The notes beneath the pieces were generated by a model. The model searched no databases, had not been told where the DNA came from, and saw nothing but the letters and a program-made list of their open reading frames with translations. Position numbers and translations under genes: made by a program. Below, one piece after another: positions 43,710-52,301 of a DNA stretch of 64,000 nucleotides. Position 1 is the first letter of the stretch. Each line of letters begins with the position of its first letter. The stretch comes from an uncultured Candidatus Saccharibacteria bacterium (lineage in GTDB: Bacteria; Patescibacteriota; Saccharimonadia; Saccharimonadales; Saccharimonadaceae), in the NCBI GenBank assembly GCA_947304155.1, contig CAMZAD010000002.1, positions 1 to 64,000 on the forward strand, given 5' to 3'.

Positions 43710-45464
43710 ATGTTGACTAAGAAAAACAAAAAGGCTTTTAACTATTTTAACGTCCTCGCGATTTTTTCTGCCTTTTTCTTATTCGGTTTCCTCGCAATCC
43801 CTACTTGTTCGCCAATTATTGGGACAAATGCAATTAGTCCTGATTCGCCTGTCTATGACACTGACGTCAATCCAGACCATAAAATTAGTTTCAATATTAA
43901 GACCCTTCCACTCCTTGCTATGAGTGTTGATACTAATGACCTTAATATCACGGGAAGCTTTGGTAGCTTTGTTAATGGCGATATTAATATTACAGTTGAT
44001 ACAAACAATGCATGGGGCTATACTCTTCAGGTTGAAGATAAGGATAGTAACACGGCACTGACTTCAAACGAGTCAGAGCTACAATTTACTTCCAACTTTG
44101 AAGGTACAAAAACCGCTGAACAGATGGCTGATAATACCTGGGGATATTCTCTAGCTGATACAGAATATGAGTTGTTCAATAGTATTCCAGCACTAAATAA
44201 TCCTGTCACTATTCGTACAACCGACTCAAACTCCTTTGATTCAACTTCAGTTACTACATTTAAGGTTGGTATTAATGTTGGAAATGACATCGATCCAGGC
44301 GTATATGCCGATGTAATTATGTTCACAACATTTGTTAATCCTGCCGATATCTGTATCGGCGAGGGCTTCTATTGTATTACAACAATGCAAGAGATGACTA
44401 ATGCAATCTGTAAGGAGACTACAACGCCAACTGTGTCGGCTACTGAATTTACATATATATATTCGGAAGATACGAGTAAAGTTCCACGTACTATCTTGAG
44501 AGATACTCGTGACGACAAGACTTATGTCGTATCAAAGCTTGCTGACGGAAACTGTTGGATGAGCCAAAATCTAGACCTTGAGCTAAGTACAGAAACCGCG
44601 CTGAATGATGGAAACACAGACCTTAATTCAAAAGAATCCTGGACTCCAACTAATAGCACGGACACTGAGCTAGTTAAATGGGCGGATAGCTATTATGACC
44701 TCGCATATAAAGATTACTACTATTATGATGGATTTACTGTTCCACGTATTCCAGAAAGAAGCTATAAGCCTGGAGCGGAAAAAGCATATCTTCAAAATGG
44801 TAAGACTGTAGCTAGTACTCCTTCATCGAGTGACCCATATCAAGCTTGGGAAAAAGTAGGCACATATTATAACTACTTTGCCGCAACCGCCGGTAGTGGT
44901 CCAGATACTATATATACAATGGTAAAAAATGAAGAAAGAAGCGGTCGCGCAAGAGATTCAATTTGTCCAAAAGGCTGGAGACTTCCTGATGGATGGACGA
45001 TGACGCCGGGCACTTATGCAATACCAACATATGATACGTATGATCTATTGAATATCTATAATGCTAATGATAATGTTATAACTGCCGCTAATAGTCCGAT
45101 TAATATGGTTTATGCTGGATATGTAAATAGCCATTATGAAGATACCAGATATGAAGAACAGTCGGTAGAAAGAAATCCAATTTCGCTAGATGGAATAGGT
45201 GTGGCAGGTCTATATGGTGAAAACTCGATAATTAACGGTAATACTCCATCTGTGAGCTTTGCCTACGTTAGAGATGGTATGACCAATTATACTGGTGGTA
45301 ACTATAGTCGCTGGGATTTCTACGGCGGAGATAGGATTATTGTAAATACATACTATTCAGGCAGTTACGACGATCTTTATTATAACATCTTTGGCTCATA
45401 CGATGATAGCTTTTATGGCCCAACAGCCTTCCACGGTTTCTCAGTTCGCTGTATGGCTCGCTAA
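43710..45464 (+). CDS. FISUMP-domain surface protein (module type d-A), 584 aa
   Basis: The largest and most diverged copy. Signal segment about 14-38. The N module is of its own type (MSVDTNDLNITGSFG, ITVDTNNAWGYTLQVEDKD), yet it keeps the VDTN..GY core. The FISUMP domain is of the long A type (LADGNCWMSQNLDLELS, YYNYFAATAGSG, DSICPKGWRLPD, VRCMAR), with a Tyr-rich insertion (DLAYKDYYYYDG). It has its own promoter and AGGAAG ribosome-binding site. The DNA around its stop (GCTCGCTAACGCGT) is the same as at the end of the 28430 gene. Confidence 0.83.
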   Translation: MLTKKNKKAFNYFNVLAIFSAFFLFGFLAIPTCSPIIGTNAISPDSPVYDTDVNPDHKISFNIKTLPLLAMSVDTNDLNITGSFGSFVNGDINITVDTNNAWGYTLQVEDKDSNTALTSNESELQFTSNFEGTKTAEQMADNTWGYSLADTEYELFNSIPALNNPVTIRTTDSNSFDSTSVTTFKVGINVGNDIDPGVYADVIMFTTFVNPADICIGEGFYCITTMQEMTNAICKETTTPTVSATEFTYIYSEDTSKVPRTILRDTRDDKTYVVSKLADGNCWMSQNLDLELSTETALNDGNTDLNSKESWTPTNSTDTELVKWADSYYDLAYKDYYYYDGFTVPRIPERSYKPGAEKAYLQNGKTVASTPSSSDPYQAWEKVGTYYNYFAATAGSGPDTIYTMVKNEERSGRARDSICPKGWRLPDGWTMTPGTYAIPTYDTYDLLNIYNANDNVITAANSPINMVYAGYVNSHYEDTRYEEQSVERNPISLDGIGVAGLYGENSIINGNTPSVSFAYVRDGMTNYTGGNYSRWDFYGGDRIIVNTYYSGSYDDLYYNIFGSYDDSFYGPTAFHGFSVRCMAR

Positions 45465-45468
45465 CGCG

Positions 45469-45477
45469 TGATATAAT
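45469..45477 (+). promoter_or_regulatory. Extended -10 of the glutaredoxin gene, leaderless arrangement
   Basis: TGATATAAT, starting 5 bp after the FISUMP stop codon, ends 6 nt before the ATG at 45484. Confidence 0.6.
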
Positions 45478-45483
45478 ATAATT

Positions 45484-45702
45484 ATGATAAAAATCTACAC
45501 AACTAATACTTGCGTTTATTGCCATGCCTTGATGGAATGGTTTGATGAACAGGGAATTGAATTTGAAGAGCATGATGCAAATGAGGACCCGGAGATTCTT
45601 GGTGTGCCTCTAACCCGTATCGACCAAAAAGATGGCTCAGTGAAGGAAATTATGGGGTTTGACCGTCCAGCAATCAAGGCGGCCCTAAAAAATATGGCAT
45701 AA
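45484..45702 (+). CDS. Glutaredoxin/NrdH-like thiol reductant
   Basis: The 72-residue protein has the thioredoxin-fold start MIKIYTTNTCVYCHALMEWF with a CVYC active site (10-13), the VPLTRI segment with the cis-proline, and GFDRPAIKAAL at the end. Small size and CVxC favour the NrdH/mycoredoxin side of the family. It reduces disulfides in the cytoplasm; a ribonucleotide reductase partner is possible but the one present here (class III) normally uses formate. The next gene overlaps its stop (TAATG). Confidence 0.88.
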   Translation: MIKIYTTNTCVYCHALMEWFDEQGIEFEEHDANEDPEILGVPLTRIDQKDGSVKEIMGFDRPAIKAALKNMA

Positions 45703-46439
45703 TGGAAAAACCACAATTACTTTTTATTCACGGATTTCGCGGAAATCACCTCGGCTTAAAAGATACAATTAAGGTCCTTGAGAAAGCGGGCTACAAGTGT
45801 TTTTCGCCAGATATTCCGCCGGCTTTTAATACTCAAAGAGAAAAGAATATCGAGCTCACAGGCTTTACTGCGGATGGATATGCGAAGTGGGTTGCTGATT
45901 ATATTCTTGAACATAAACTAGATCGCCCAATTCTGGTTGGCCATTCAATGGGTTCAATTATTTGTGCCGCCACTGCCGATAGATACCCAGAACTTATCAA
46001 TGAGAAGATGGTTTTAGCTAGCCCTATCTGTGTTACGCCACCAAAATTCATCTGCAACCTCGCGCCACTCACGGCAATTATGCCAAACAAGTTTATTGGT
46101 TATGTAACTACGAAATATCTGATTATTCCAAAAGATAAAAAGACCTTGAAAAATGTTTTGGCTCAGACTTATGAATGTGCTAAAAAGTTCACCAGTAAGC
46201 GTGACACCGCTAAAGCCGCAAAATTCAGTATCTCCTTTGCGATTTCAGATTTTAATTTTGATAAAGACACTTTATTCATCGCTGGCAAAAAAGATAAATT
46301 AAACTCAAATAAGCAAGTAAAAGATACTGCCAAGAAATTCAAAGGCGAGACTATCTTTATTGAGGATGCGGGACATCTGATTAACTACGAATGCCCAGAA
46401 ATTTTAGCAGATAAAATTAAGACCTGGCTTGAAGAATAA
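45702..46439 (+). CDS. Alpha/beta-hydrolase
   Basis: The 245-residue protein has the fold's opening LLFIHGFRGNHLG with the oxyanion HG, the nucleophile elbow VGHSMGSI (Ser near 83), an acidic residue in FIAGKKDKLN and the catalytic His in EDAGHLINYE. There is no signal peptide. Substrate unknown; the lid region (about 110-175) is Lys-rich. It is coupled to the glutaredoxin gene. Confidence 0.85.
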   Translation: MEKPQLLFIHGFRGNHLGLKDTIKVLEKAGYKCFSPDIPPAFNTQREKNIELTGFTADGYAKWVADYILEHKLDRPILVGHSMGSIICAATADRYPELINEKMVLASPICVTPPKFICNLAPLTAIMPNKFIGYVTTKYLIIPKDKKTLKNVLAQTYECAKKFTSKRDTAKAAKFSISFAISDFNFDKDTLFIAGKKDKLNSNKQVKDTAKKFKGETIFIEDAGHLINYECPEILADKIKTWLEE

Positions 46440-46442
46440 GTT

Positions 46443-46982
46443 TTAAATCCATTTAGCGAGGCGCTCGTATTCAGGGGTGCCTTTTTCGTATGAATCCAAA
46501 ATGTCTTCCTGGTAAGTTTTGCCGTTTGTGATATTTAAAGTTTCAACATCTGGGCAGGCAGCGAGCAAACGAATAATTGCCTCATCGGTATCAATGTTTG
46601 TCATTGATTTTTTATCTTTACCATAAGAGTGAACACGGAGCTCACGATAAACGAAGCGCTTGATTCCAGCTTGGAGGCAGTATTTAAGACAGTTTTCGCA
46701 AGTCGCCAAGTTGTTATAAACTGTGCATCCAGTCAAATCACGTCCAGCGAAAAGCAATGCGTTCATCTCTGAATGGATTGAAAAATAGTATTTCATTGGG
46801 CGCTCAGAAAGAGTCATTTTTGATTCGTCTGCACCTTGGATTGTGCCGTTGTAGCCAAAAGATACTGGCCTTCTTCTATTATCAACAATGACACAGCCGT
46901 TCTGTGAAGAAGGGTCTTTTGACTTTTTTGCGACCTCAGCCGCGATATTCATGAAGTATTCGTCCCAGGATAATTTACTCAT
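46443..46982 (-). CDS. dCMP deaminase-like zinc enzyme
   Basis: The 179-residue protein has the cytidine/deoxycytidylate deaminase motifs: IHSEMNALLFAG (usually HAE; here His-Ser-Glu, near 73) and the zinc cysteines in LATCENCLKYC (near 97-100). A second metal-like set at the N-terminus (SSQNGCVIV) fits the dCMP branch. It would make dUMP for thymidylate synthesis, or salvage deoxycytidine nucleotides. It ends 3 bp from the convergent hydrolase gene. Confidence 0.85.
   Translation of the reverse strand: MSKLSWDEYFMNIAAEVAKKSKDPSSQNGCVIVDNRRRPVSFGYNGTIQGADESKMTLSERPMKYYFSIHSEMNALLFAGRDLTGCTVYNNLATCENCLKYCLQAGIKRFVYRELRVHSYGKDKKSMTNIDTDEAIIRLLAACPDVETLNITNGKTYQEDILDSYEKGTPEYERLAKWI
46459..46486 (+). 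terminator. Possible terminator nested in the convergent gene
   Basis: AGGCGC / GTGCCT (one G:T pair), 12-nt loop and T5, inside the 3' codons of the deaminase gene. It could end the glutaredoxin-hydrolase transcript. Confidence 0.45.
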
Positions 46983-47142
46983 TTTTGCCTCTCTTATTTT
47001 CTCAAAGTATACCTTATATAATCTGATTTTTCAAATTTTTTATAGAGAAATGCTTATGCTTGTATTTTTGTTTTGAGCTTGTTAATATGAAGGTGTTTGA
47101 ACTTGTGAGAGATTAATAAAAACCTTTAAACGGAGACTTTTT

Positions 47143-48795
47143 ATGAAATTTCTCGCATTTTTTGTTACGTTTTTATTAGTGCTCGCGGCCGTCTTTAGTA
47201 GTGAAGTAAAGTCGGCAGACTTCTACTGCTCGGATTACGGTTTTATCTTTGCGCGCGGCTCCGGCCAACATCTTAATGATTCGGATTTTACAAATTTTGA
47301 GAATGCAATTTTAAATGAAATCAAGGATTTTGATTATGAATTCTATGAGCTTGGCACAAAAGAAGGTGGATATGATGCGGTCTCGGTTGCGAATTTTAGC
47401 ACCGCTCTTGGCGCATATATCAGCGCCGGCGAGTCGTATCGTTTTGGTGAGAGCGTCGAACGCGGCAAGACCGAGTTAATAGAATATATCAGGGAAGATT
47501 CAAGGCGCTGCAAGAATAAGAAATACGTCCTTGTTGGATATTCACAGGGTGCACTCGTTTTGGATAAGGCAATCCCGAGTCTAGATGCAAAGAAGATTTT
47601 ATATGTCGCGACTTTTGGTGATCCGAGGCTTTATCTTCCAGAGGGGCGAACTGCTACTAAGACTGCTTGCAAACGCAGAGGTCTATCTCCGTATCGTGTC
47701 TACGTCCCAGATTGCCATGTTATAGAGGGTGTACTTTCGGCGATTGACCCGTATCAGCCGAACGGATACTATCATAAACTTGGCACTTGGTGTAATAGGA
47801 AAGATTTTATGTGTGGTTCTGGTCTGGATTTATCTAATCCGCTTGGCGGGCACACCTCGTATTCTTCCGATGACGGCTACGCGAAATTAGCCAAGATTGT
47901 GCTCGAAAAGATACAAGAAGACCAGGGAAAAACTAAAAAGGAAGAGTACGAGACTATCTATTCTGATACGCCGCCAAAAGACGTGGTCTTTCTTTATGAT
48001 TTGAAAGAGCTATTCTCTGAGAAGCGTCGCCTGACTAAAAAGTCTATCCCGGACGGGATTAAAGAGCGGCTACTTGAACTAGTGAGGAATAATGCTAGGG
48101 TTGCGGTTTATAACGTCAACGGCTACATTGATGGAGTGCTCCTAGAAGAGAAAATCCCGTTTACGATGGAAGATTTGGACTTAAAAATTGACCAGTTTAA
48201 TGAGACAAACCGCAGCTTCATAGGTAGTGTCTACGCCAACCCCGATAACAATATTTATTATGCAATTAAGGAAATCTCAAATAATACTGCGTGGCGAAAT
48301 GGCGCAGAGCGTCAGATTTACGTCTATACTAATCACATTTCAGATAGGGATGCGAGCAGAGATTGGACGAATTATCAGGACGCGATAAGTGCGGCACTAA
48401 AAAACAATGTTAAAGTGTCGTTTATTAGTGACGACGGAACAGATCAAAACCTTATGTATCAGGAAATAATGGATGTTACTGGCGGAACTCACGTCGGCGA
48501 CAATTATGAATTGATTAGATCGGAGAAGAAAAACGAGAACAATTTAAAGCCAGAAATTATGAATCAAACCTTCCTAATTAATAAGAATTCCGACCAGACT
48601 CTAGTGGTAGTAAATGACGTTGTTTATGGAGTAACTAATCAGAAAAAACTCACGATTCTAAATCTAGACCAATCTAAAGAGAATAAAATAATCCTGGTTC
48701 CATATGACAACCAGGGAAATAAGAGACTAAACGAAGAATATACCCTGATACCAAAAATAACAGGGGCGCCGGACTGTGGATTAGGCGGTCTTTGA
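47143..48795 (+). CDS. Secreted cutinase-family esterase with C-terminal extension
   Basis: The 550-residue protein has a signal peptide (1-24, ending VKSA). Residues 26-250 match cutinases: FARGSGQ near 36, nucleophile in VLVGYSQGALV (Ser134), catalytic Asp between two cysteines in WCNRKDFMC (Asp221; C217, C224) and His237 in GGHTSYSSDDGY. Residues 265-470 are a Rossmann-like alpha/beta domain resembling a von Willebrand A fold without a clear metal site, and the last 60 residues are beta-rich. Cutinases attack ester lipids and, in mycobacteria, act on cell-envelope lipids; here a host-envelope target is an inference. CGGAGA lies before the ATG. Confidence 0.85.
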   Translation: MKFLAFFVTFLLVLAAVFSSEVKSADFYCSDYGFIFARGSGQHLNDSDFTNFENAILNEIKDFDYEFYELGTKEGGYDAVSVANFSTALGAYISAGESYRFGESVERGKTELIEYIREDSRRCKNKKYVLVGYSQGALVLDKAIPSLDAKKILYVATFGDPRLYLPEGRTATKTACKRRGLSPYRVYVPDCHVIEGVLSAIDPYQPNGYYHKLGTWCNRKDFMCGSGLDLSNPLGGHTSYSSDDGYAKLAKIVLEKIQEDQGKTKKEEYETIYSDTPPKDVVFLYDLKELFSEKRRLTKKSIPDGIKERLLELVRNNARVAVYNVNGYIDGVLLEEKIPFTMEDLDLKIDQFNETNRSFIGSVYANPDNNIYYAIKEISNNTAWRNGAERQIYVYTNHISDRDASRDWTNYQDAISAALKNNVKVSFISDDGTDQNLMYQEIMDVTGGTHVGDNYELIRSEKKNENNLKPEIMNQTFLINKNSDQTLVVVNDVVYGVTNQKKLTILNLDQSKENKIILVPYDNQGNKRLNEEYTLIPKITGAPDCGLGGL

Positions 48796-48981
48796 TGATA
48801 AATGCCAGTGGTCGCCGTATTCACACTTATAGACGGTTAGCTCTGGAGCGCCGTGGTCGTATTGTGCAACCTTAGCTGCTACCTCAGCCTCTTCGCGGGT
48901 GTCGTAGCAAATCTTCTGCGTCTCTCCGACCCAGCAAAGTTTTGGCGTAAACTGTGTATTATAGTGATTATACTTGACCAT
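48781..48981 (-). CDS. Hypothetical small protein, 66 aa
   Basis: Unrecognised small protein starting MVKYNHYNTQFTPKLCWVG, with a second Cys in QKICYDTREEAE and an end CEYGDHWHLS that could bind a metal through Cys and two His. ATG 48981 is preferred to an upstream in-frame start that would read across the divergent TetR promoter. It overlaps the end of the cutinase gene by 15 bp on the opposite strand. Confidence 0.6.
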   Translation of the reverse strand: MVKYNHYNTQFTPKLCWVGETQKICYDTREEAEVAAKVAQYDHGAPELTVYKCEYGDHWHLSSKTA

Positions 48982-48993
48982 TTTGATATTTTG

Positions 48994-49002
48994 TGATATA
49001 AT
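48994..49002 (+). promoter_or_regulatory. Extended -10 promoter of the TetR gene
   Basis: TGATATAAT with a leader of about 25 nt. Confidence 0.5.
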
Positions 49003-49034
49003 ATTAACAATAACAATTAATTTTTTGTGGGAAA

Positions 49035-49610
49035 ATGAGGAAAGCACAAGATAACGCTGCCTATCGCAAAACCGAGCTTAGAATCATTAAAGCTTTAACT
49101 CATAGTTTTTCAAAAAATGATCCCGTCTTTACGAAAGTTAGGAAAGTCCTAACCGAAAATAACATTTCACCGGCTGCATTCTATGTGCACTATGAAAGTT
49201 TACCAGATTTAATTACCAAAAGTCAACAGAGGCTCCTAAGAGGAATAAATATCGAAGTTAGAAAAGCTTCAAATGATAAAACAATTACACTAGAACGTTT
49301 CTACCGAAACGTTCTTTTATTTTTCTTCAAGAACAAAGAGTATGTGGCTCTCGTGGTTGAATCTAGGAATACTAGGATAGAGACAGAGGCTATGAGATAT
49401 ATGCGACCGTATCTCACGAGCTATTGGAATAATTATAGTCCAGAGACTAACGACTATATCTACCAGCAGCTCACGCTTAACTTTATCGCCGAGGTCGGAT
49501 TCTGGCATAACGAAAGATATGATTTTGACGCCATAAATCGCCACGCAAAGAACCTCGCATCTCTTACAGTGATGGCGCCAAGAATCTATAGTCAGATGCT
49601 CATAAAATAA
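49035..49610 (+). CDS. TetR/AcrR-family transcriptional regulator
   Basis: The 191-residue protein has an N-terminal helix-turn-helix region ending in the typical ISPAAFYVHYESLPDLI (about 52-68; compare the common GTFYRHFxSKxxL), followed by an all-helical ligand domain without recognisable signature. The HTH start is unusual in that the first helix is degenerate. The ligand and targets are unknown; it is divergent from the 66-residue gene and precedes nrdD on the same strand. Confidence 0.8.
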   Translation: MRKAQDNAAYRKTELRIIKALTHSFSKNDPVFTKVRKVLTENNISPAAFYVHYESLPDLITKSQQRLLRGINIEVRKASNDKTITLERFYRNVLLFFFKNKEYVALVVESRNTRIETEAMRYMRPYLTSYWNNYSPETNDYIYQQLTLNFIAEVGFWHNERYDFDAINRHAKNLASLTVMAPRIYSQMLIK

Positions 49611-49638
49611 TAAAATAGTGTCTGGAAATGTCAAGTAA

Positions 49639-49654
49639 ACACTATATATGGGGG
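49639..49654 (+). promoter_or_regulatory. Weak NrdR-box-like site
   Basis: ACACTATATATGGGGG matches 13 of 16 positions of ACACTATATATAGTGT. A half-site (AATAGTGT, 49614-49621) lies about three helical turns upstream, at the end of the tetR-like gene. Confidence 0.45.
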
Positions 49655-49749
49655 TTGAAAATGTTGAATTTTATGGTCTTCCACCGCTGAAAAATACCTA
49701 TAAAATCCGTAGTAAAAAATACAACAAAAATAAGCGTTTTCTTATTGAC

Positions 49750-49765
49750 TCACTACATATAGTGT
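49750..49765 (+). promoter_or_regulatory. NrdR box 1 of nrdD
   Basis: TCACTACATATAGTGT matches 14 of 16 positions of the NrdR consensus ACACTATATATAGTGT. The second box begins exactly 32 bp downstream, the spacing expected for tandem NrdR boxes. Confidence 0.85.
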
Positions 49766-49781
49766 CCTAAAATAGAACCAG

Positions 49782-49797
49782 ACACTAAATATAGCGT
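49782..49797 (+). promoter_or_regulatory. NrdR box 2 of nrdD
   Basis: ACACTAAATATAGCGT matches 14 of 16 positions. NrdR is an ATP/dATP-sensing repressor of ribonucleotide reductase genes; its own gene is not in the window. The rest of the 269-bp gap 49611-49879 is AT-rich promoter sequence. Confidence 0.85.
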
Positions 49798-49879
49798 CAG
49801 CAAGTATACGGAAATAGCCGAAATAATATAAAAAATAATTAAAATCAGTTTTGAACAACGTGCTTAGGAGGTATTTTTT

Positions 49880-52237
49880 ATGTTCAAAAAAATTCAGAAG
49901 CGAGACGGAAAAATCGTAAACTTCAACCCAGAAAAAATCGTTGATGCGATCGCTGCCGCCGGTGCTGCAACCGAGGAATTCAAGTATGATCGCGCAAAGC
50001 AACTTGCCGATAAGGTAGTAAAGAAAGCAGAGGAGACGATTACAAAACGTACTCCATCTGTTGAGCAAATCCAAGATATCGTAGAACAGGTCTTGATGGA
50101 TTCTTCATTCAAGCGCACTGCAAAAGCCTATATCACTTATCGCCTTGAGCGTAACCGCACCCGCGAAGCAAAATCAAACCTCATGGAAGGTTACAAGAAA
50201 ATTGCTCTCGCTGATGCTTCAGAAGATTCAGATATTAAGCGTTCAAACGCAAACGTTGATGGCAACTCAGCAATGGGCAAGATGCTCCAATTCGGCGCTG
50301 AAGGTTCAAAGGAATTCGCAAAAACCGTTCTTATGGATCCACGTTTTGCTGCTGCTCATGACAATGGCGACATTCATATCCACGACCTTGATTTCTATGC
50401 CACTGGAACTTTGACTTGCTGCCAAACCGACCCACTCAAACTCTTTGCTGACGGCGGCTTCAATACTGGCCATGGCCATCTCCGCACTCCTAACTCAATC
50501 GGTTCATACGCTGCACTTGCTGCAATCATCCTTCAAGCAAACCAGAATGAGCAACACGGTGGCCAATCAATTCCAAACTTCGACTATGCAATGGCTCCAG
50601 GCGTTGACAAAACTTTCCGTAAATCCTTGAAACGCAATCTTGAAAAATACAACGAATTCGCAGAGAAAAACCTTAAAATTGATATTCCAGACGACATCGT
50701 GTTTGGTGACGACGAGAGACTCAAGAAAATGAAAGTCCCAGCTTCAGTTATCAAGATGTCAACTGAAGATACCGAAAAACAAACTTTCCAAGCTATGGAA
50801 GGCTTCATCCACAACCTTAACACAATGCACTCACGCGCTGGCGCACAGGTTCCATTTACTTCAATTAACTTCGGTACCGACACTAGCGCTTCTGGTCGCC
50901 TCGTCAGCAAGTACTTGCTTGAAGCAACCATGAACGGCCTCGGTAAAGGTGAAACCCCAATCTTCCCAATCAGCATTTTCAAGGTCAAGGAAGGTGTCAA
51001 CTATAACCCAGAAGACCCAAACTACGACCTCTTCAAACGCAGTATGGAAGTCTCCGCAAAGCGCCTCTTCCCGAACTTCTGTTTCATCGATGCTCCATTC
51101 AATCTTCAATACTACAAGAAGGGTGACTACCGCACTGAAATCGCAACCATGGGCTGCCGCACTCGCGTCTTCGGCTCAATCTTCCCAGAATCAGATGGCA
51201 TCGTTACTGGCCGCGGTAACTGTTCATTCACCACAATCAACCTTGTCCGCCTCGGTATCAAACACGGCATCTGTCTCAAAGAGCGCAAAGAAGCAGACTG
51301 GTCTGGCTTCTACAAGAACCTTGATGAAATGATGGACCTTGTAAAAGACCAACTCCTCGAACGCTACGAATTCCAAGCTAACCAACACGTTCGTAACTTC
51401 CCATTCCTCATGGGTCAAGGCAACTGGTTCGGTTCAGAAAAACTTGGTTGGAATGACAAGCTCCGCGATGTCATTAAACACGGTACTCTTTCAATCGGCT
51501 TCATTGGCCTTGCTGAATGTCTCGTCGCTATGACCGGCAAGCACCACGGTGAATCTGAAGAATGCCAAGAGCTCGGTCTCGATATCATCACCCACATGCG
51601 CGAACGCTGCGACGAGTATTCAAAGAAGTATAAACTCAACTTCTCACTCCTCGCAACCCCAGCTGAAGGTCTCTCTGGTCGCTTTACCAAGATAGATCGC
51701 AAAGAATACGGCAAAATCAAAGGCGTCACCGACAGAGACTTCTACACTAACTCATTCCACGTCCCAGTTTACTATCCAATCTCAGCCTTTGGAAAAATTG
51801 ACAAGGAAGCTCCATATCACGCTCTCTGTAATGCTGGACACATTAGCTACATTGAGCTTGATGGTGACCCATCAGACAACATTGAAGCCTTTGAAGCAGT
51901 TATCCGTCACATGCACGACACTGGTATTGGTTACGGCTCAGTCAACCACCCAGTAGACCGCGACCCAGTCTGTGGCTTCGCTGGTATCATCAAAGGGAAC
52001 CGCTGCCCAAGCTGTGGCCGCATTGAAGACGACGTCCTCTTTGAAAGACTTCGCCGCATCACCGGCTACCTTGTAGGCTCACTTGAACGCTGGAACGATG
52101 GCAAGAAAGCTGAGGAAGCAGCTCGCGTCAAACACGATGTCTGCCTCTGCGACAAGAACGGTGTTTACACTAAGGCTCAAAAAGCCGCTCGTGAAAAAGC
52201 CAAGAAAACTGCTGAAAAAGCGCTCGGCACAGAGTAA
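49880..52237 (+). CDS. nrdD: Anaerobic (class III) ribonucleoside-triphosphate reductase
   Basis: The 785-residue glycyl-radical enzyme makes deoxyribonucleotides without oxygen. It has an N-terminal ATP cone for allosteric control (IQKRDGKIVNFNPEKIVDAI, 4-23), the NRDD catalytic barrel, the C-terminal zinc site (PVCGFAGIIKGNRCPSCGR) and the glycyl-radical motif RRITGYLVGS near 735. The 40 residues after the radical site are charged and helical, longer than usual. AGGAGG lies before the ATG. It is followed by its activase nrdG and preceded by NrdR boxes. Confidence 0.96.
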   Translation: MFKKIQKRDGKIVNFNPEKIVDAIAAAGAATEEFKYDRAKQLADKVVKKAEETITKRTPSVEQIQDIVEQVLMDSSFKRTAKAYITYRLERNRTREAKSNLMEGYKKIALADASEDSDIKRSNANVDGNSAMGKMLQFGAEGSKEFAKTVLMDPRFAAAHDNGDIHIHDLDFYATGTLTCCQTDPLKLFADGGFNTGHGHLRTPNSIGSYAALAAIILQANQNEQHGGQSIPNFDYAMAPGVDKTFRKSLKRNLEKYNEFAEKNLKIDIPDDIVFGDDERLKKMKVPASVIKMSTEDTEKQTFQAMEGFIHNLNTMHSRAGAQVPFTSINFGTDTSASGRLVSKYLLEATMNGLGKGETPIFPISIFKVKEGVNYNPEDPNYDLFKRSMEVSAKRLFPNFCFIDAPFNLQYYKKGDYRTEIATMGCRTRVFGSIFPESDGIVTGRGNCSFTTINLVRLGIKHGICLKERKEADWSGFYKNLDEMMDLVKDQLLERYEFQANQHVRNFPFLMGQGNWFGSEKLGWNDKLRDVIKHGTLSIGFIGLAECLVAMTGKHHGESEECQELGLDIITHMRERCDEYSKKYKLNFSLLATPAEGLSGRFTKIDRKEYGKIKGVTDRDFYTNSFHVPVYYPISAFGKIDKEAPYHALCNAGHISYIELDGDPSDNIEAFEAVIRHMHDTGIGYGSVNHPVDRDPVCGFAGIIKGNRCPSCGRIEDDVLFERLRRITGYLVGSLERWNDGKKAEEAARVKHDVCLCDKNGVYTKAQKAAREKAKKTAEKALGTE

Positions 52238-52252
52238 AATACAAAAAGCTTA

Positions 52253-52285
52253 AAGTTTACCCCGCGTCAAAAACGGGGTAAACTT
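52253..52285 (+). other. 12-bp hairpin between nrdD and nrdG
   Basis: AAGTTTACCCCG / CGGGGTAAACTT is a perfect stem with a 9-nt loop but no T-run. It ends 6 nt before the AAGGAGG of nrdG. It may stabilise the nrdD message, attenuate, or be an RNase processing site that sets nrdD and nrdG levels. Confidence 0.75.
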
Positions 52286-52301
52286 ATCTAAAGGAGGCAA
52301 A

